DNA from: Streptomyces albiflavescens
GTDB taxonomy: Bacteria > Actinomycetota > Actinomycetes > Streptomycetales > Streptomycetaceae
Assembly: GCF_014645835.1 (NCBI RefSeq)
Contig: NZ_BMMM01000001.1
Coordinates: 1,077,572 to 1,141,571, forward strand
Direction of reading: 5' to 3'
DNA length: 64,000 bases
Each line of letters begins with the position of its first letter. Within the stretch, counting starts at the first letter, position 1. Below are positions 53,538-63,772 of this stretch, one piece after another. Below the pieces are notes generated by a model. It was not told the origin of the DNA and did no database searches. It worked only from the letters and a program-made list of their open reading frames with translations. The translations under genes and the position numbers were made by a program.

Positions 53538-54928
53538 GGTCCGGGGTCCGCAACCCGGGGCCCCGGATCCCCCGGTCTTCGCTCCACCAGAGGCAGCGGG
53601 TCCGCCGCCTCCAGTTCCGGATCGTCGGTCCGGAACGTCCGCACGCGCCCCGGCTCGGAGTACGGCGTCTCGAACCGCACGGTGACCCTCCCGAGGCCAC
53701 TGCCCTGTACCCACCCGTGCCCGTACTCGGCATGCCGCACGTCGTGCCCCGCGGGCCACCGCCGCTCGGCGGGCGGCACATGCTCCTCGGCGGACTCCTC
53801 CGGCGCCTCCTGAGCGGAGTGCTCTGGGACCGCAGGCTCCCCTGCGGCGGCCTGCGCCTGTGCCTGCGCGAACAAGTCCTCCTGGGTGTAGTCGGCGAGC
53901 CCGGTCACGCCCACACCCAGCAGTCGGACGCCACCGGTCGTGTCCACCGCCTCCAGAAGCCGCGCGGCGGCCTCCCGCACGACCGTGGGGTCGTCCGTGG
54001 GCCCCCGCAGGGTCTCGGACCGGGTAAGCGTCGAGAAGTCGTACCTACGCACCTTCAGGACGATGGTCCGCCCGGACAGACCGGCTCCGCGCAGCCGCCG
54101 TACACACCGGTCGGCGAGCCGCTGCACCTCCAGACCGACCCGCACACGGTCATGGATGTCCACGTCGTACGTGTCCTCGACCGACACCGACTTGGCCTCC
54201 CGCTCGGCCACCACGGGCCGCTCGTCGTGGGCCAGCGCCATCGCGTACAGCGCGTGCCCATGGGCCTTCCCCAGCAGTCGTACGAGCTCGTCCTCGCCCG
54301 CCTCGGCGATCTCGTCGACCGTGGTGATCCCGGCACGCCGCAGATGGTCCCCGGTGGCGGGCCCCACGCCCGGCAGCGTCCGCACCGACATCGGCCCCAG
54401 CAGCGCGCGCTCGGTCCCCGGCTCTATCAGGACGAGGCCGTCCGGCTTGGCCTGCTCCGAGGCGATCTTCGCCAGCATCTTGGAAGCGGCGAGTCCCACC
54501 GATCCCGTGAGCCCCGTGACGGCCCGGATGTCCGCGCGCAGCTTCGCCCCTGCCAGCCGCGCCGAGCCCTCGTCCCAGGCCGTTCCCCCCGCCTCCAGGT
54601 CCACGAAGGCCTCGTCCAGGCTCAGCGGCTCCACCAGGGGCGACAGAGCCCGCAGCAGCGCCATGACCTGCTCGCTGACCTCCCGGTAGAGCCCGAAGCG
54701 CGGCACGAGATACGCGGCGTTCGGCGCGAGCCGGCGCGCCTGAGCCATGGGCATCGCGGAGTTCACTCCGAAGACGCGGGCCTCGTACGAGGCGGTGGCG
54801 ACGACTCCGCGCGGCCCGAGCCCGCCGACGACGACCGCCTTCCCGCGCAGGCTCGGCTTGGACGCCTGCTCCGCCGAGGCGAAGAAGGCATCCATGTCGA
54901 GATGCAGGATCGTGGGCGCGGTTCTCAC
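53459..54928 (-). CDS. dinB: DNA polymerase IV (Y-family)
   Basis: A 489-aa translesion polymerase. Palm motifs HLDMDAFFASAEQ (Asp11) and SLDEAF (Asp105, Glu106) supply the metal ligands. RTLPGVGPATGDHLRRAGI is the HhH thumb and the little-finger domain follows. The C-terminus is extended by about 120 Pro/Glu-rich residues and a short conserved module (GHDVRHAEYGHGWVQGSGLGRVTVRFET) before a basic Gly tail. GTG 54928 lies directly behind a damage-type promoter, so the mRNA is probably leaderless. Confidence 0.94.
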   Translation of the reverse strand: MRTAPTILHLDMDAFFASAEQASKPSLRGKAVVVGGLGPRGVVATASYEARVFGVNSAMPMAQARRLAPNAAYLVPRFGLYREVSEQVMALLRALSPLVEPLSLDEAFVDLEAGGTAWDEGSARLAGAKLRADIRAVTGLTGSVGLAASKMLAKIASEQAKPDGLVLIEPGTERALLGPMSVRTLPGVGPATGDHLRRAGITTVDEIAEAGEDELVRLLGKAHGHALYAMALAHDERPVVAEREAKSVSVEDTYDVDIHDRVRVGLEVQRLADRCVRRLRGAGLSGRTIVLKVRRYDFSTLTRSETLRGPTDDPTVVREAAARLLEAVDTTGGVRLLGVGVTGLADYTQEDLFAQAQAQAAAGEPAVPEHSAQEAPEESAEEHVPPAERRWPAGHDVRHAEYGHGWVQGSGLGRVTVRFETPYSEPGRVRTFRTDDPELEAADPLPLVERRPGDPGPRVADPGPQASSVPASRPKSRSGGGGGGATSRP

Positions 54929-54935
54929 ATCTCCG

Positions 54936-54958
54936 ATGCTGCCCTACGCCACTGACAA
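54936..54958 (-). promoter_or_regulatory. DNA-damage-type promoter of dinB
   Basis: TTGTCAGTG (54958-54950), 8 nt, CAGCAT (54941-54936). The upstream block is a perfect match to the LexA-independent element; the -10 block is weaker. The start codon follows after 7 nt. Confidence 0.65.
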
Positions 54959-55029
54959 TGCCCCGGTACGGCCGGCGCCCTGTGGACCTCGCCCGCCGGG
55001 GCCGGCTCCCCTACTGCCTCGCCCGGGCC

Positions 55030-55704
<675 letters not shown>

Positions 55705-55922
55705 GCCGACCTCCGTCCTTGACCTGCCTTCTCGACGGTAGGCAGTCACCAGGGGTGCGTCAACGATCGCCACACTCGGCACGCCGAGTGATAATCACCC
55801 TAAGAGTGGTTTCCCGTGCCCCACCGCGGGGAAAGGCTAGCCGAATGCACTCGGAGCGGACCGCGGCACACCACACTGGCCGCGGGCAATTGCCGCCCCG
55901 AGCGGCCTGACGCATCGGGTCG

Positions 55923-56396
55923 TCACTGGCTGTTGGTGCCGAAGTCCTCGGGCGAAATCTGGTCGAGGAACTCGCGGAACTTCTCCACCTCGTCCTCCTG
56001 CTCGTCCGGGATCGCGATGCCGGCGTCGTCGAGCACCCCGTCGCTGCCGTAGATCGGCGTCCCGGTGCGCAGAGCCAGCGCTATGGCATCGGACGGCCGC
56101 GCACTCACCTCGACGCCGCTGGCGAACACCAATTCCGCGTAGAAGACGCCCTCACGCAGGTCCGTGATGCGCACTTCGGTGAGCTCCTGGCCGACGGCCT
56201 CCAGCACGTCCTTGAACAGATCGTGGGTCAGCGGTCGCGCCGGGGCCATGCCCTGCTGCGCGAAGGCGATCGCCGTCGCCTCCCCTGGTCCGATCCAGAT
56301 GGGGAGGTACCGGTCGCCTCCCACTTCACGCAGAAGCACGATCGGTTGGTTGGAGGGCATTTCGACCCGGACACCTACGACATCGAGCTCGTTCAC
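55923..56396 (-). CDS. Bifunctional nuclease family protein (BFN, DUF151)
   Basis: A 157-aa BFN-domain protein: MNELDVVGVRVEMPSNQPIVLLREVGGDRYLPIWIGPGEATAIAFA is the classic first half, and VSARPSDAIALALRTGTPIY the second. The fold is linked to nuclease activity in plants and to unknown roles in actinobacteria. GTG 56396 follows 6 nt after TAGGGT, so the transcript is probably leaderless. It lies between the two MerR genes as in other actinobacteria. Confidence 0.92.
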   Translation of the reverse strand: MNELDVVGVRVEMPSNQPIVLLREVGGDRYLPIWIGPGEATAIAFAQQGMAPARPLTHDLFKDVLEAVGQELTEVRITDLREGVFYAELVFASGVEVSARPSDAIALALRTGTPIYGSDGVLDDAGIAIPDEQEDEVEKFREFLDQISPEDFGTNSQ

Positions 56397-56482
56397 ACAG
56401 TAACCCTAGGCCGTGCCCGGGACGTTTGGGTAGTCGGGCACAGAACGGGTGGACGATCCACGGCTTGGGCGGGCGCCCCGGA

Positions 56483-57238
56483 TCAGGGCAGTCGCACGCC
56501 GAGCGCGGTCTGCACCAGCGCCGCGTGCAGTTTCACCGTGAGCCCCGCCAGCTCCTTCGTACGGGCCTCCGCGTGCGCCCTGGTCTGCGGATTGCGGTGG
56601 CGGCGCAGCGGAGCCACCACCTGATCCACAAGGCCCGCGTCACGGTCGGCCGCGGCCTTCATCGCACGCAGATGGCGCGGCTCGATCCCGAACCGCCCCA
56701 GCTCGACGACGAGCGCGGCGACGGTCACCGCCTCGGCGTCGTACGCACCGTCCGGCAGCGGCGCGATCAGCCCGTACGACTCCCACTCCTCGAGCTCCTG
56801 CTCACCGATCTCCGCCGCGGCCAGCAGCTCGGCACGGCCCACCCGTGCCGCTGCCGGCGCCTCGGGCTCTCCGAAGAGGTCACCGAGCGACTCACCGTCG
56901 CCGGAGTCGCGCTGACGCCCCGGGGACGGCGGCCGCACCGGCTCACCACGCTCCAGGGCGTCCAGATGCTCGCGGATCACCTTCAGCGGCAGGTAGTGGT
57001 CCCGCTGCATCCTCAGGACGTGACCGAGGCGCTCGACGTCGTTCGCGCTGAACTTGCGATACCCCGAGGGGGTTCGCTGCGGCTCGATGAGGCCCTCCGA
57101 CTCCAGGAACCTGATCTTGGAGATGGTGACTTCGGGAAACTCGTCGCGCAGCACGTTCAGCACCGCGCCGATGCTCATCAGCCCACTGTCCGTGGCGGCG
57201 GTACCGCTTCCGGCACCGCCGCTCGGTCTTTGAAGCAT
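56483..57238 (-). CDS. MerR-like regulator, FtsR type
   Basis: A 251-aa protein whose N-terminal MerR-like wHTH (SIGAVLNVLRDEFPEVTISKIRFLESEGLIEPQRTPSGYRKFSANDVERL) and C-terminal helical domain (EWESYGLIAPLPDGAYDAEAVTVAALVVEL) match the actinobacterial regulator next to garA/odhI. In corynebacteria this gene, ftsR, activates ftsZ. The order GarA-like, FtsR, BFN and MerR is conserved, which supports orthology. ATG 57238 follows AGGAAGGTCC. Confidence 0.88.
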   Translation of the reverse strand: MLQRPSGGAGSGTAATDSGLMSIGAVLNVLRDEFPEVTISKIRFLESEGLIEPQRTPSGYRKFSANDVERLGHVLRMQRDHYLPLKVIREHLDALERGEPVRPPSPGRQRDSGDGESLGDLFGEPEAPAAARVGRAELLAAAEIGEQELEEWESYGLIAPLPDGAYDAEAVTVAALVVELGRFGIEPRHLRAMKAAADRDAGLVDQVVAPLRRHRNPQTRAHAEARTKELAGLTVKLHAALVQTALGVRLP

Positions 57239-57248
57239 GGACCTTCCT

Positions 57249-57279
57249 GGGGGTCCCCCCGGACGGAGCCCGGGGGAGG
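57249..57279. repeat. Third copy of the G-run/C-run repeat
   Basis: TGGGGGTCCCCCCGGACGG followed by AGCCCGGGGGAG is the inverse form of the copy at 55648-55679. It fills the space between the FHA and FtsR-type genes and could form a hairpin that reduces read-through. Confidence 0.65.
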
Positions 57280-57280
57280 G

Positions 57281-58111
57281 TCAGATACCCCGCTGGCTCG
57301 CGTAGAAGACCAGCCGGTACTTGCCGATCTGCACCTCGTCACCGTTCGACAGAGCGACCTGGTCGATCCGCTCGCGGTTGACGTACGTGCCGTTCAGGCT
57401 GCCGACGTCGGCCACCGTGAACGATCCGTCCGCCGCGCGGCGGAACTCCACATGGCGGCGCGACACCGTCACGTCGTCCAGGAAGATGTCGCTCTGCGGA
57501 TGACGCCCGGCCGTGGTCAGCTCGCCGTCCAGCAGGAAGCGGCTGCCCGAGTTCGGGCCACGGCGTACCACCAGGAGCGCCGAGCCGAGCGGCAGGGCGT
57601 CGACAGCCGCCTGCGCCTCCGGGGAGAGCATCGGCGAGGGCGTCTGGCCCGTCACCTCGGCGTCGTAGGCCTCAAGGCCCGAAATGGAGATCGTGGACGT
57701 CGTCTCGGACGGACGCTCCGCGCCGCCCCGCAGCGGCGCACCACAATTGGAGCAGAAGCGGCTGTTCTCCGCGTTGCGGTTACCGCACCTCGTACACACC
57801 AGGGCCGACATGGACGGATCCTCCTGCCGCGGCTGCCCACCAGGGGCATGGGACGCGTACGGGTCGGAGGTAAACCCTCCACCCGTACTTGAGGTCGACG
57901 GATCCCCGAAACCTATGCGGCCGGACTGGGCAGGGTCAACAGACGGCGCGCCCTGACCACCGGAAAGGTCACCGACCTGGTCCCGGAACAGCGGGCGGTC
58001 GCCGCCCTGGCCTTCCATGTCTCCATGGCGCGGTGCGCGGTGGCGAGCAGTCGCATTGTCACCGCTGCCCTCTCGCGCGCTCTTGCCGAACAACTTCGCA
58101 AACAACTTCAC
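57281..58111 (-). CDS. FHA-domain signalling protein (GarA/OdhI-like, with zinc ribbon)
   Basis: From GTG 58111 the product is 276 aa: a polar N-terminal region, a zinc ribbon (CTRCGNRNAENSRFCSNCG), the phospho-acceptor-type motif SETTST, then an FHA domain (GRHPQSDIFLDDVTVSRRHVEFRR, GSLNGTYVN). In GarA/OdhI the ETTS threonine is phosphorylated by Ser/Thr kinases and then bound by the FHA domain, inhibiting 2-oxoglutarate metabolism. A second ATG at 57811 has an excellent AGGAGG site and would start exactly at the zinc ribbon (176 aa). Confidence 0.9.
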   Translation of the reverse strand: MKLFAKLFGKSAREGSGDNATARHRAPRHGDMEGQGGDRPLFRDQVGDLSGGQGAPSVDPAQSGRIGFGDPSTSSTGGGFTSDPYASHAPGGQPRQEDPSMSALVCTRCGNRNAENSRFCSNCGAPLRGGAERPSETTSTISISGLEAYDAEVTGQTPSPMLSPEAQAAVDALPLGSALLVVRRGPNSGSRFLLDGELTTAGRHPQSDIFLDDVTVSRRHVEFRRAADGSFTVADVGSLNGTYVNRERIDQVALSNGDEVQIGKYRLVFYASQRGI

Positions 58112-58301
58112 GGGCGATTCCCCTTGACCGAAACAGACCCGCCCGTGGGGCAGGACGAACCCTGATTGAACACACCGGTCGACCCGGACATCCTCACAAC
58201 GTCCGTAACCACCAGACAGTTTCCACCACGCACCACCCATTCGGTGCGCCGACCCCCCGCAACCTCATGCCCTCGCGGGGCGCCCCCCATGCGGCCCGGG
58301 C

Positions 58302-59225
58302 TCATTGGGAGGACGACCGAGCGTAGTCAGGCCGCTTCGCCGGTCGCAAGGCGTCTACAACGATCTTCGTCGAGCGGTCCACCGTGACGGTGGCCTGCTC
58401 CTTCTCCATTGTCTGCACCACGCCTCCGGGGATGTTGAGTGCCGGTTCCAAGTCCTGCGGCTTGCCGATGACCTTGAAACGGTAGGGCTGGGTGATCTTG
58501 TTCCCGTCGACCTTCACTCCGCTTCCGGAGTCCGTCAGATAGGTGCCGGCGACGACACGTACGCCGTTCACCTGGATCGCCTCCGCGCCGGCCGCGCGCA
58601 GCTCCTGGATCGCGTCGAGCAGCATGTCCGCCTTGACCGTCCCCTTCGTGTCCTCGATCGTCAGGGTGATGCCAGGTCCCTGCGCAGCCACGGTGCCCGC
58701 CAGAATGCCGAGTTGCTTCTCCTTCTCGACCGTCTGCTTGCGCGCCTCCTCAGCCTGGTCCGAGCTGTTCTCCAGTTCGGTGCGCTGATCTTCGAGACCT
58801 TGCTTCTCGTCCTCAAGACGCTGAGTTCGGTTGTCGAGTTCATCGAGGATGCGTACGAGATCTTCTTGGCGTGCACCGCGCAGTGCGCTGCCGCTGTCGC
58901 TGTTGGACGCGACCTGGACGGCCAGGCCGAATCCGAGGCCGAACAGCAGCACGGCGACGATGAGTTGCGCGCGCGTCACCCGCGGCGGCCACAAGCCCTT
59001 GCCCAGTCGCTGCCGGCCGGTCAGCGAGGGTTCGGCGTCCCCCTGGTGGCCGCCTTGCTGGGAATTGTCGGGAGCGGCCGCGGGCACCTCGTCGGGAAGT
59101 TCCTTGCGCAGCCGGTTCTCCGGCGTCTCGGACGGCCGGGGGGTCCCCGAGGGCTGGGGGGTCCCCGAGGGCTGGGGGGTCCCCGAGGGCTGGGAGGTCT
59201 CTTCCTCTTTGCTCATCGGCCTCAC
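58302..59225 (-). CDS. DUF881 family protein (YlxW/YlxX-like), Ser/Pro-repeat N-terminus
   Basis: A 307-aa single-pass membrane protein. The cytoplasmic start contains an 18-bp repeat coding QPSGTP three times (59147-59203), followed by a helix (AQLIVAVLLFGLGFGLAVQV), a coiled coil (EDLVRILDELDNRTQRLEDEKQGLEDQ) and the extracellular DUF881 domain (GPGITLTIEDT; ELRAAGAEAIQVNGVRVVAGTYL). GTG 59225 overlaps the stop of the small basic protein gene (GTGA). Bacillus relatives lie in the division cluster; the role is unknown. Confidence 0.9.
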   Translation of the reverse strand: MRPMSKEEETSQPSGTPQPSGTPQPSGTPRPSETPENRLRKELPDEVPAAAPDNSQQGGHQGDAEPSLTGRQRLGKGLWPPRVTRAQLIVAVLLFGLGFGLAVQVASNSDSGSALRGARQEDLVRILDELDNRTQRLEDEKQGLEDQRTELENSSDQAEEARKQTVEKEKQLGILAGTVAAQGPGITLTIEDTKGTVKADMLLDAIQELRAAGAEAIQVNGVRVVAGTYLTDSGSGVKVDGNKITQPYRFKVIGKPQDLEPALNIPGGVVQTMEKEQATVTVDRSTKIVVDALRPAKRPDYARSSSQ

Positions 59226-59554
59226 GCCCGGAAGACGTGCCGGCGGATCGCCGCGGCGTTGGAGAAGATTCGGATACCGAGGACGACCACGACCCCCGTG
59301 GAGAGCTGGGCGCCCACGCCCAACTTGTCGCCCAGGAAGACGATCAGCGCGGCCACGACCACGTTCGACAGGAACGACACCACGAAGACCTTGTCGTCGA
59401 AGATGCCGTCGAGCATCGCGCGCAGGCCTCCGAACACGGCATCCAGCGCCGCCACCACGGCGATCGGAAGGTAAGGCTCGACCACCGCCGGAACCTCGGG
59501 CCGGACCAACAATCCAGCCACGACTCCCACGACGAGGCCCAGTACGGCGATCAC
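59222..59554 (-). CDS. Small basic protein Sbp (DUF1290)
   Basis: A 110-aa membrane protein with three hydrophobic segments (IAVLGLVVGVVAGLLV; LPIAVVAALDAVFGGLRAML; VVVAALIVFLGDKLGV) and a basic C-terminus (IRRHVFRA). It is the middle gene of a DUF881-DUF1290-DUF881 trio with start/stop overlaps on both sides. In Bacillus the same trio (ylxW-ylxX-sbp) sits beside ftsA-ftsZ, so a link with cell division or envelope work is inferred. Confidence 0.9.
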   Translation of the reverse strand: MIAVLGLVVGVVAGLLVRPEVPAVVEPYLPIAVVAALDAVFGGLRAMLDGIFDDKVFVVSFLSNVVVAALIVFLGDKLGVGAQLSTGVVVVLGIRIFSNAAAIRRHVFRA

Positions 59555-60447
59555 GATGTGCCCTTCTCTGTGCTCGGCTGTGCTGTACGTACGATCACAC
59601 TTGGTGCGGCGGACAACCGGATGTCGTTCTCGACGGAGATGCTGGTCCGGATGCCGAAGTTCTCTTGCAGGGCATTCAGATACAGCCCGTCGGCACTGTT
59701 CTGGAACCTGGTGCTGAGCCGCTTGTCGTCCCCCACCGCGAGCACCGTGTACGGCGGCACCAGCGGCTTGTTGTCGACCAGTATCGCGTCACCCGCGGCC
59801 CTGATCGCCGACAGGGCCGTCAGCCGCTGTCCGTTGATCGCGATGGCCTCGGCGCCCGACTCCCAGAGCCCGTTGACCACGCGCTGCATGTCACGGTCGC
59901 GCACGCGTCCGGTGTCGGAGAACCCCGAGGTCTCACGCGGATTGCTGCCGTCACCGCCCGTGCTGGCTTCCTTGGCGTCGTTCACGACGAGCTTCACGCC
60001 GGGGCCGTGCACATCGGTGGCGCCCGACAGGATGCTCACCAGGTCGGCCTGCTCGCCGCCGCTCTTCTTGAGCGCCTCGCGCTGCCGCGCGCTCACATCG
60101 GCACGCAGGGTGTCGACATTGCTCTCGAGCTTGTCGGCGGCCGCCGTCTCACGCTCGATGCGGTCGATGAGCTCCTGGCGTTCCTTGGCGACGACCGGGG
60201 CCGCAATCCTCGCGTTCGCCGCCCCCACGGTCACCACCAGGGCCGCGAGCACCAGACCGGCGGCGAGGCCGAGCTTCGCCCGCACCGTCTTCGGCATGCC
60301 ACCGCCGCCCTCGGCCTTCTTACGGGCGGCCGCCTCGGCGTATCCGTCGTCGAGGCTGTGGTCCATGACGTTGGTGAGCAGCGACATGGAGGCGTCCGGG
60401 CGCGAGGGGCGCGGAGCGCTGCTCCGAACGGGGGGCTGCTGCGGCAT
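59551..60447 (-). CDS. DUF881 family protein (first of the trio)
   Basis: A 298-aa single-pass protein. A cytoplasmic N-terminus (NVMDHSLDDGYAEAAARKKAE) leads to the membrane helix (GLAAGLVLAALVVTVGAANARI), a coiled coil (KERQELIDRIERETAAADKLESNVDTLRADV) and the DUF881 domain (GPGVKLVVNDAKE; ESGAEAIAINGQRLTALSAI). ATG 60447 (MPQQPP) is used; ATG 60456 adds three residues. Its stop overlaps the next gene's start. Confidence 0.9.
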   Translation of the reverse strand: MPQQPPVRSSAPRPSRPDASMSLLTNVMDHSLDDGYAEAAARKKAEGGGGMPKTVRAKLGLAAGLVLAALVVTVGAANARIAAPVVAKERQELIDRIERETAAADKLESNVDTLRADVSARQREALKKSGGEQADLVSILSGATDVHGPGVKLVVNDAKEASTGGDGSNPRETSGFSDTGRVRDRDMQRVVNGLWESGAEAIAINGQRLTALSAIRAAGDAILVDNKPLVPPYTVLAVGDDKRLSTRFQNSADGLYLNALQENFGIRTSISVENDIRLSAAPSVIVRTAQPSTEKGTS

Positions 60448-60554
60448 GCCGCACATCGTCGCACGTCGCGGGCGATACCTCCGAATGGCCCCACCGGCGT
60501 GCCGGACAGGCCCCCTTGGGGGCACTTGTCCGGCACGCGCGCGTGCTGGTTGTT

Positions 60555-63050
60555 TCAGCGACCGGCGCTGTCCACGACGGCCGCCCACTCGTCGAGCAGG
60601 GCTTCCGCGGACTCGTCGTCGGGCCCTTCGGCCCACAGATGCGTGACGGCCTCGGCGGGGTCCGGGAGCACCATCACCCAGCGCCCGTCCGTCTCCACGA
60701 CCCGCACACCGTCGGTCGTGTCCACGAACCGATCTCCGGCCTCTTCCACGACCCGGCGCATCACAAGTCCCTTGACGGCCCAGGGGGTCGCGAGATCGCG
60801 CTTGAGGACGTGCGCCCGTGGAATCCGCGCGTCGATCTGGCTGAGCGTGAGCTGCGTCCGCGCCACCAGCCCGATGAGTCGTACGAAGGCGGCCGCGCCG
60901 TCGAACACGCCGCTGAACTCGGGAATGATGAAGCCACCGCGCCCGTCGCCGCCGAAGATCGTCGACTCTTCGCGCCCGACCCTCGTCAGATCGTCGGGGG
61001 ACGTGGTCGTCCACTCCACCTGTGTGCCGTGGTACGCCGCCACCTGCTCGGCGATCCGCGTAGTGGTCACCGGCAGCGCCACCCGCCCACTGCGTCGCTC
61101 CGCGGCCACGAGGTCGAGCATGACAAGCAGGGCCCGGTCGTCCTCGACGATCCGCCCCTTCTCGTCGACGAGCGAGAGCCTCTCACCCACCGGGTCGAAG
61201 CGCACCCCGAACGCCGCCCGCGCGGACGCAGCGATCTCACCGAGCCGCACCAGACCAGCCCGCCGGGTGTCCGCCGTCTCTGTGGGCCTCGACTCGTCGA
61301 GACCCGGGTTGATGGTCAGCGAGTCGACTCCGAGCTTGCCCAACAGGCTGGGCAGAACGAGCCCGGCGCTGCCGTTCGAGGCGTCCACGACCACCTTGAG
61401 TCCGGACTCCGCGATACCGCTGGTGTCGACATTCCTCAGCAGCGACCCTGTGTACGAGTCGAAGACGCTGGACGGGAAGTGCAGGTCCCCGATCTCACCG
61501 GGGAACGCACGCCGGTACTCCTGCCGCGCGAAGACACGGTCCAGCTTCCGCTGCCCGGCCTGCGACAGATCTGCGCCCGCTCCGTCGAAGAACATGATGT
61601 CGACGGAGTCCGGCACACCGGGCGTCGTCCGGATCATGATCCCGCCGGCACTGCCCCTGGCAGTCTGCTGCCGGGCCACTGGCAGCGGCACGTTCTCCAG
61701 GTCGCGTACGTCGATGGCGCTGGCCTGCAGCGCCGAGATGACCGCCCGCTTCAGCGCGCGAGCGCCCCGGGAGTGGTCGCGGGCCGTCGTGACGGTGGAG
61801 CCCTTCTTGAGGGTCGTGGCATACGCCCCCGCGAGGCGCACGGCCAGCTCCGGGGTGATCTCCACGTTCAGGATGCCGGACACGCCACGGGCGCCGAAGA
61901 GATGCGCCTGGCCTCGCGACTCCCAGATCACCGAGGTGTTGACGAAGGCGCCGGCCTCGATGGTCTTGAACGGGTAGACGCGTACATTGCCCTGGATGAT
62001 CGATTCTTCACCGACGAGACATTCGTCGCCGATGACGGCACCGTCCTCGATCCGCGCGGCCCGCATGATGTCGGTGTTCTTTCCGATGACGCAGCCGCGC
62101 AGATTGCTGTGCTGACCGATGTACACGTTGTCGTGCACAACGGCCCTGTGCAGGAAGGCGCCGCTCTTGACGACGACATTCGAGCCGACGACGGTGTGCT
62201 CGCGGATTTCGGCGCTTGCCTCGACCTTGGCGTAGTCCCCGATATAGAGCGGTCCGCGCAGTACCGCGTCGGGGTGTACTTCGGCGCCCTCGGCGACCCA
62301 TACCCCCGGGGAGATCTCGAATCCGTCGATCTCGACGTCGACCTTGCCCTCCAGGACATCGGCCTGCGCCTTCACATAGCTCTCGTGCGTACCGACGTCC
62401 TCCCAGTAGCCCTCGGCGATATAGCCGTAGATCGGCTTGCCTTCCTTCATCAGCTGAGGGAAGACATCGCCGGACCAGTCGACGGAGACATCGGCCTCGA
62501 CATAGTCGAAGACCTCGGGCTCCATGACGTAGATACCGGTGTTCACGGTGTCCGAGAAGACCTGACCCCAGGTCGGCTTCTCCAGGAAGCGCTCGACCTT
62601 GCCTTCTTCGTCCACGATGGTGATGCCGAATTCAAGGGGGTTCGGTACGCGCGTCAGACAGACGGTGACGAGCGCGCCTTTTTCCTTGTGGAAATTGATG
62701 AGGTCGGTGAGATCGAAGTCGGTCAGAGCATCGCCGGAGATGACGAGGAAAGTGTCGTCCTTCAGCGCCTCCTCGGCGTTCTTGACACTCCCGGCGGTAC
62801 CGAGTGGCTTCTCCTCATTGGCATAGGTGAGCTCCATGCCGAGCTCTTCGCCATCACCGAAGTAGTTCTTGACCAGTGACGCCAAGAACTGGACAGTAAC
62901 GACGGTCTCGTTGAGCCCATGCCTTTTGAGCAGCCTGAGCACGTGCTCCATGATCGGGCGGTTGACCACGGGCAGGAGCGGCTTGGGCATGCTTGAGGTC
63001 ATGGGACGAAGACGTGTGCCTTCGCCTCCGGCCATCACGACGGCCTTCAT
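60555..63050 (-). CDS. Fused sugar-phosphate nucleotidyltransferase / phosphomannomutase-like protein
   Basis: An 831-aa two-enzyme fusion. The N-terminal domain ([28 protein letters not shown]) is a NDP-sugar pyrophosphorylase followed by hexapeptide-repeat coils ([38 protein letters not shown]). The C-terminal half has a phosphohexomutase pattern with the phospho-Ser loop replaced by [15 protein letters not shown], and [12 protein letters not shown] as a later motif. Streptomyces homologues are called mannose-1-phosphate guanylyltransferases and would feed GDP-mannose to protein glycosylation. ATG 63050 has AAGGAGG. Confidence 0.9.
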   Translation of the reverse strand: MKAVVMAGGEGTRLRPMTSSMPKPLLPVVNRPIMEHVLRLLKRHGLNETVVTVQFLASLVKNYFGDGEELGMELTYANEEKPLGTAGSVKNAEEALKDDTFLVISGDALTDFDLTDLINFHKEKGALVTVCLTRVPNPLEFGITIVDEEGKVERFLEKPTWGQVFSDTVNTGIYVMEPEVFDYVEADVSVDWSGDVFPQLMKEGKPIYGYIAEGYWEDVGTHESYVKAQADVLEGKVDVEIDGFEISPGVWVAEGAEVHPDAVLRGPLYIGDYAKVEASAEIREHTVVGSNVVVKSGAFLHRAVVHDNVYIGQHSNLRGCVIGKNTDIMRAARIEDGAVIGDECLVGEESIIQGNVRVYPFKTIEAGAFVNTSVIWESRGQAHLFGARGVSGILNVEITPELAVRLAGAYATTLKKGSTVTTARDHSRGARALKRAVISALQASAIDVRDLENVPLPVARQQTARGSAGGIMIRTTPGVPDSVDIMFFDGAGADLSQAGQRKLDRVFARQEYRRAFPGEIGDLHFPSSVFDSYTGSLLRNVDTSGIAESGLKVVVDASNGSAGLVLPSLLGKLGVDSLTINPGLDESRPTETADTRRAGLVRLGEIAASARAAFGVRFDPVGERLSLVDEKGRIVEDDRALLVMLDLVAAERRSGRVALPVTTTRIAEQVAAYHGTQVEWTTTSPDDLTRVGREESTIFGGDGRGGFIIPEFSGVFDGAAAFVRLIGLVARTQLTLSQIDARIPRAHVLKRDLATPWAVKGLVMRRVVEEAGDRFVDTTDGVRVVETDGRWVMVLPDPAEAVTHLWAEGPDDESAEALLDEWAAVVDSAGR

Positions 63051-63163
63051 GTCGGAAGCGTCCTCCTTGAAGAGACGACGGTCTAGCCGACTTCACCCGT
63101 CCAGATTGTCCCGCACTTTTCGTTCGCGGGCCAACGAGCCACTACAGCCCGCTATCGGCGAGC

Positions 63164-63772
63164 TCAATCGGCGATGGTGTCCGCCCTGACAAGACGGCGG
63201 ACCTGAACCACGTAGAGGATCCCTGCCCACCAGTACAGCGTTGTACCCCATCCGGCGAACGCCCATCCGAAAATAGCAGCGAGTGACGCGATCCATCCAC
63301 TTCCGTCACTGAGCAGTAGCAACGGGAAGGCATACATCAGGTTGAACGTGGCAGCCTTGCCAAGGAAGTTGACCTGAGGCGGCGGATAGCCGTGGCGCCT
63401 GAGGATGCCCACCATCACCAGCAGAACCAGCTCGCGCGCCAAAAGTACAGCGGTCAACCAGAGCGGAAGAATCTCGCGCCAGGTCAGCCCGACGAGAGTC
63501 GACAGAATGTAGAGCCGGTCGGCCGCGGGGTCGAGCAGCCGGCCAAGGCTGCTGATCTGGTTCCATCGACGGGCGAGCTTCCCGTCCAGATAGTCGCTGA
63601 TCCCGCTCAGCATGAGCACGAGCAGCGCCCAACCGTCGCTCTTGGGACCGCCGAACTCCGGCCTGAGGATCAGCCACAGGAAGATGGGTACGCCGACAAG
63701 GCGCGCCATGCTGAGGATGTTCGGGATGGTGAGGACCCGGTCCGTCTGGACACGGGTCTCCTGGACCTCCAC
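63164..63772 (-). CDS. CDP-alcohol phosphatidyltransferase, cardiolipin synthase type
   Basis: A 202-aa membrane enzyme with the complete CAPT motif: Asp60, Asp63-Gly64, Ala67-Arg68, Gly77, Asp81 and Asp85 (D-x2-DG-x2-AR-x8-G-x3-D-x3-D). Several membrane helices surround it. The homologue in the same place in S. coelicolor (SCO1389, from memory) is the eukaryote-like cardiolipin synthase joining CDP-diacylglycerol and phosphatidylglycerol. GTG 63772 follows CAGGAGG. Confidence 0.9.
   Translation of the reverse strand: MEVQETRVQTDRVLTIPNILSMARLVGVPIFLWLILRPEFGGPKSDGWALLVLMLSGISDYLDGKLARRWNQISSLGRLLDPAADRLYILSTLVGLTWREILPLWLTAVLLARELVLLVMVGILRRHGYPPPQVNFLGKAATFNLMYAFPLLLLSDGSGWIASLAAIFGWAFAGWGTTLYWWAGILYVVQVRRLVRADTIAD

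Noticed and set aside
60516..62879. Long plus-strand ORF of 787 codons
   Set aside because: It is antisense to the nucleotidyltransferase-mutase gene; high GC keeps that frame open. The same applies to similar long antisense frames over gcvP and dinB.
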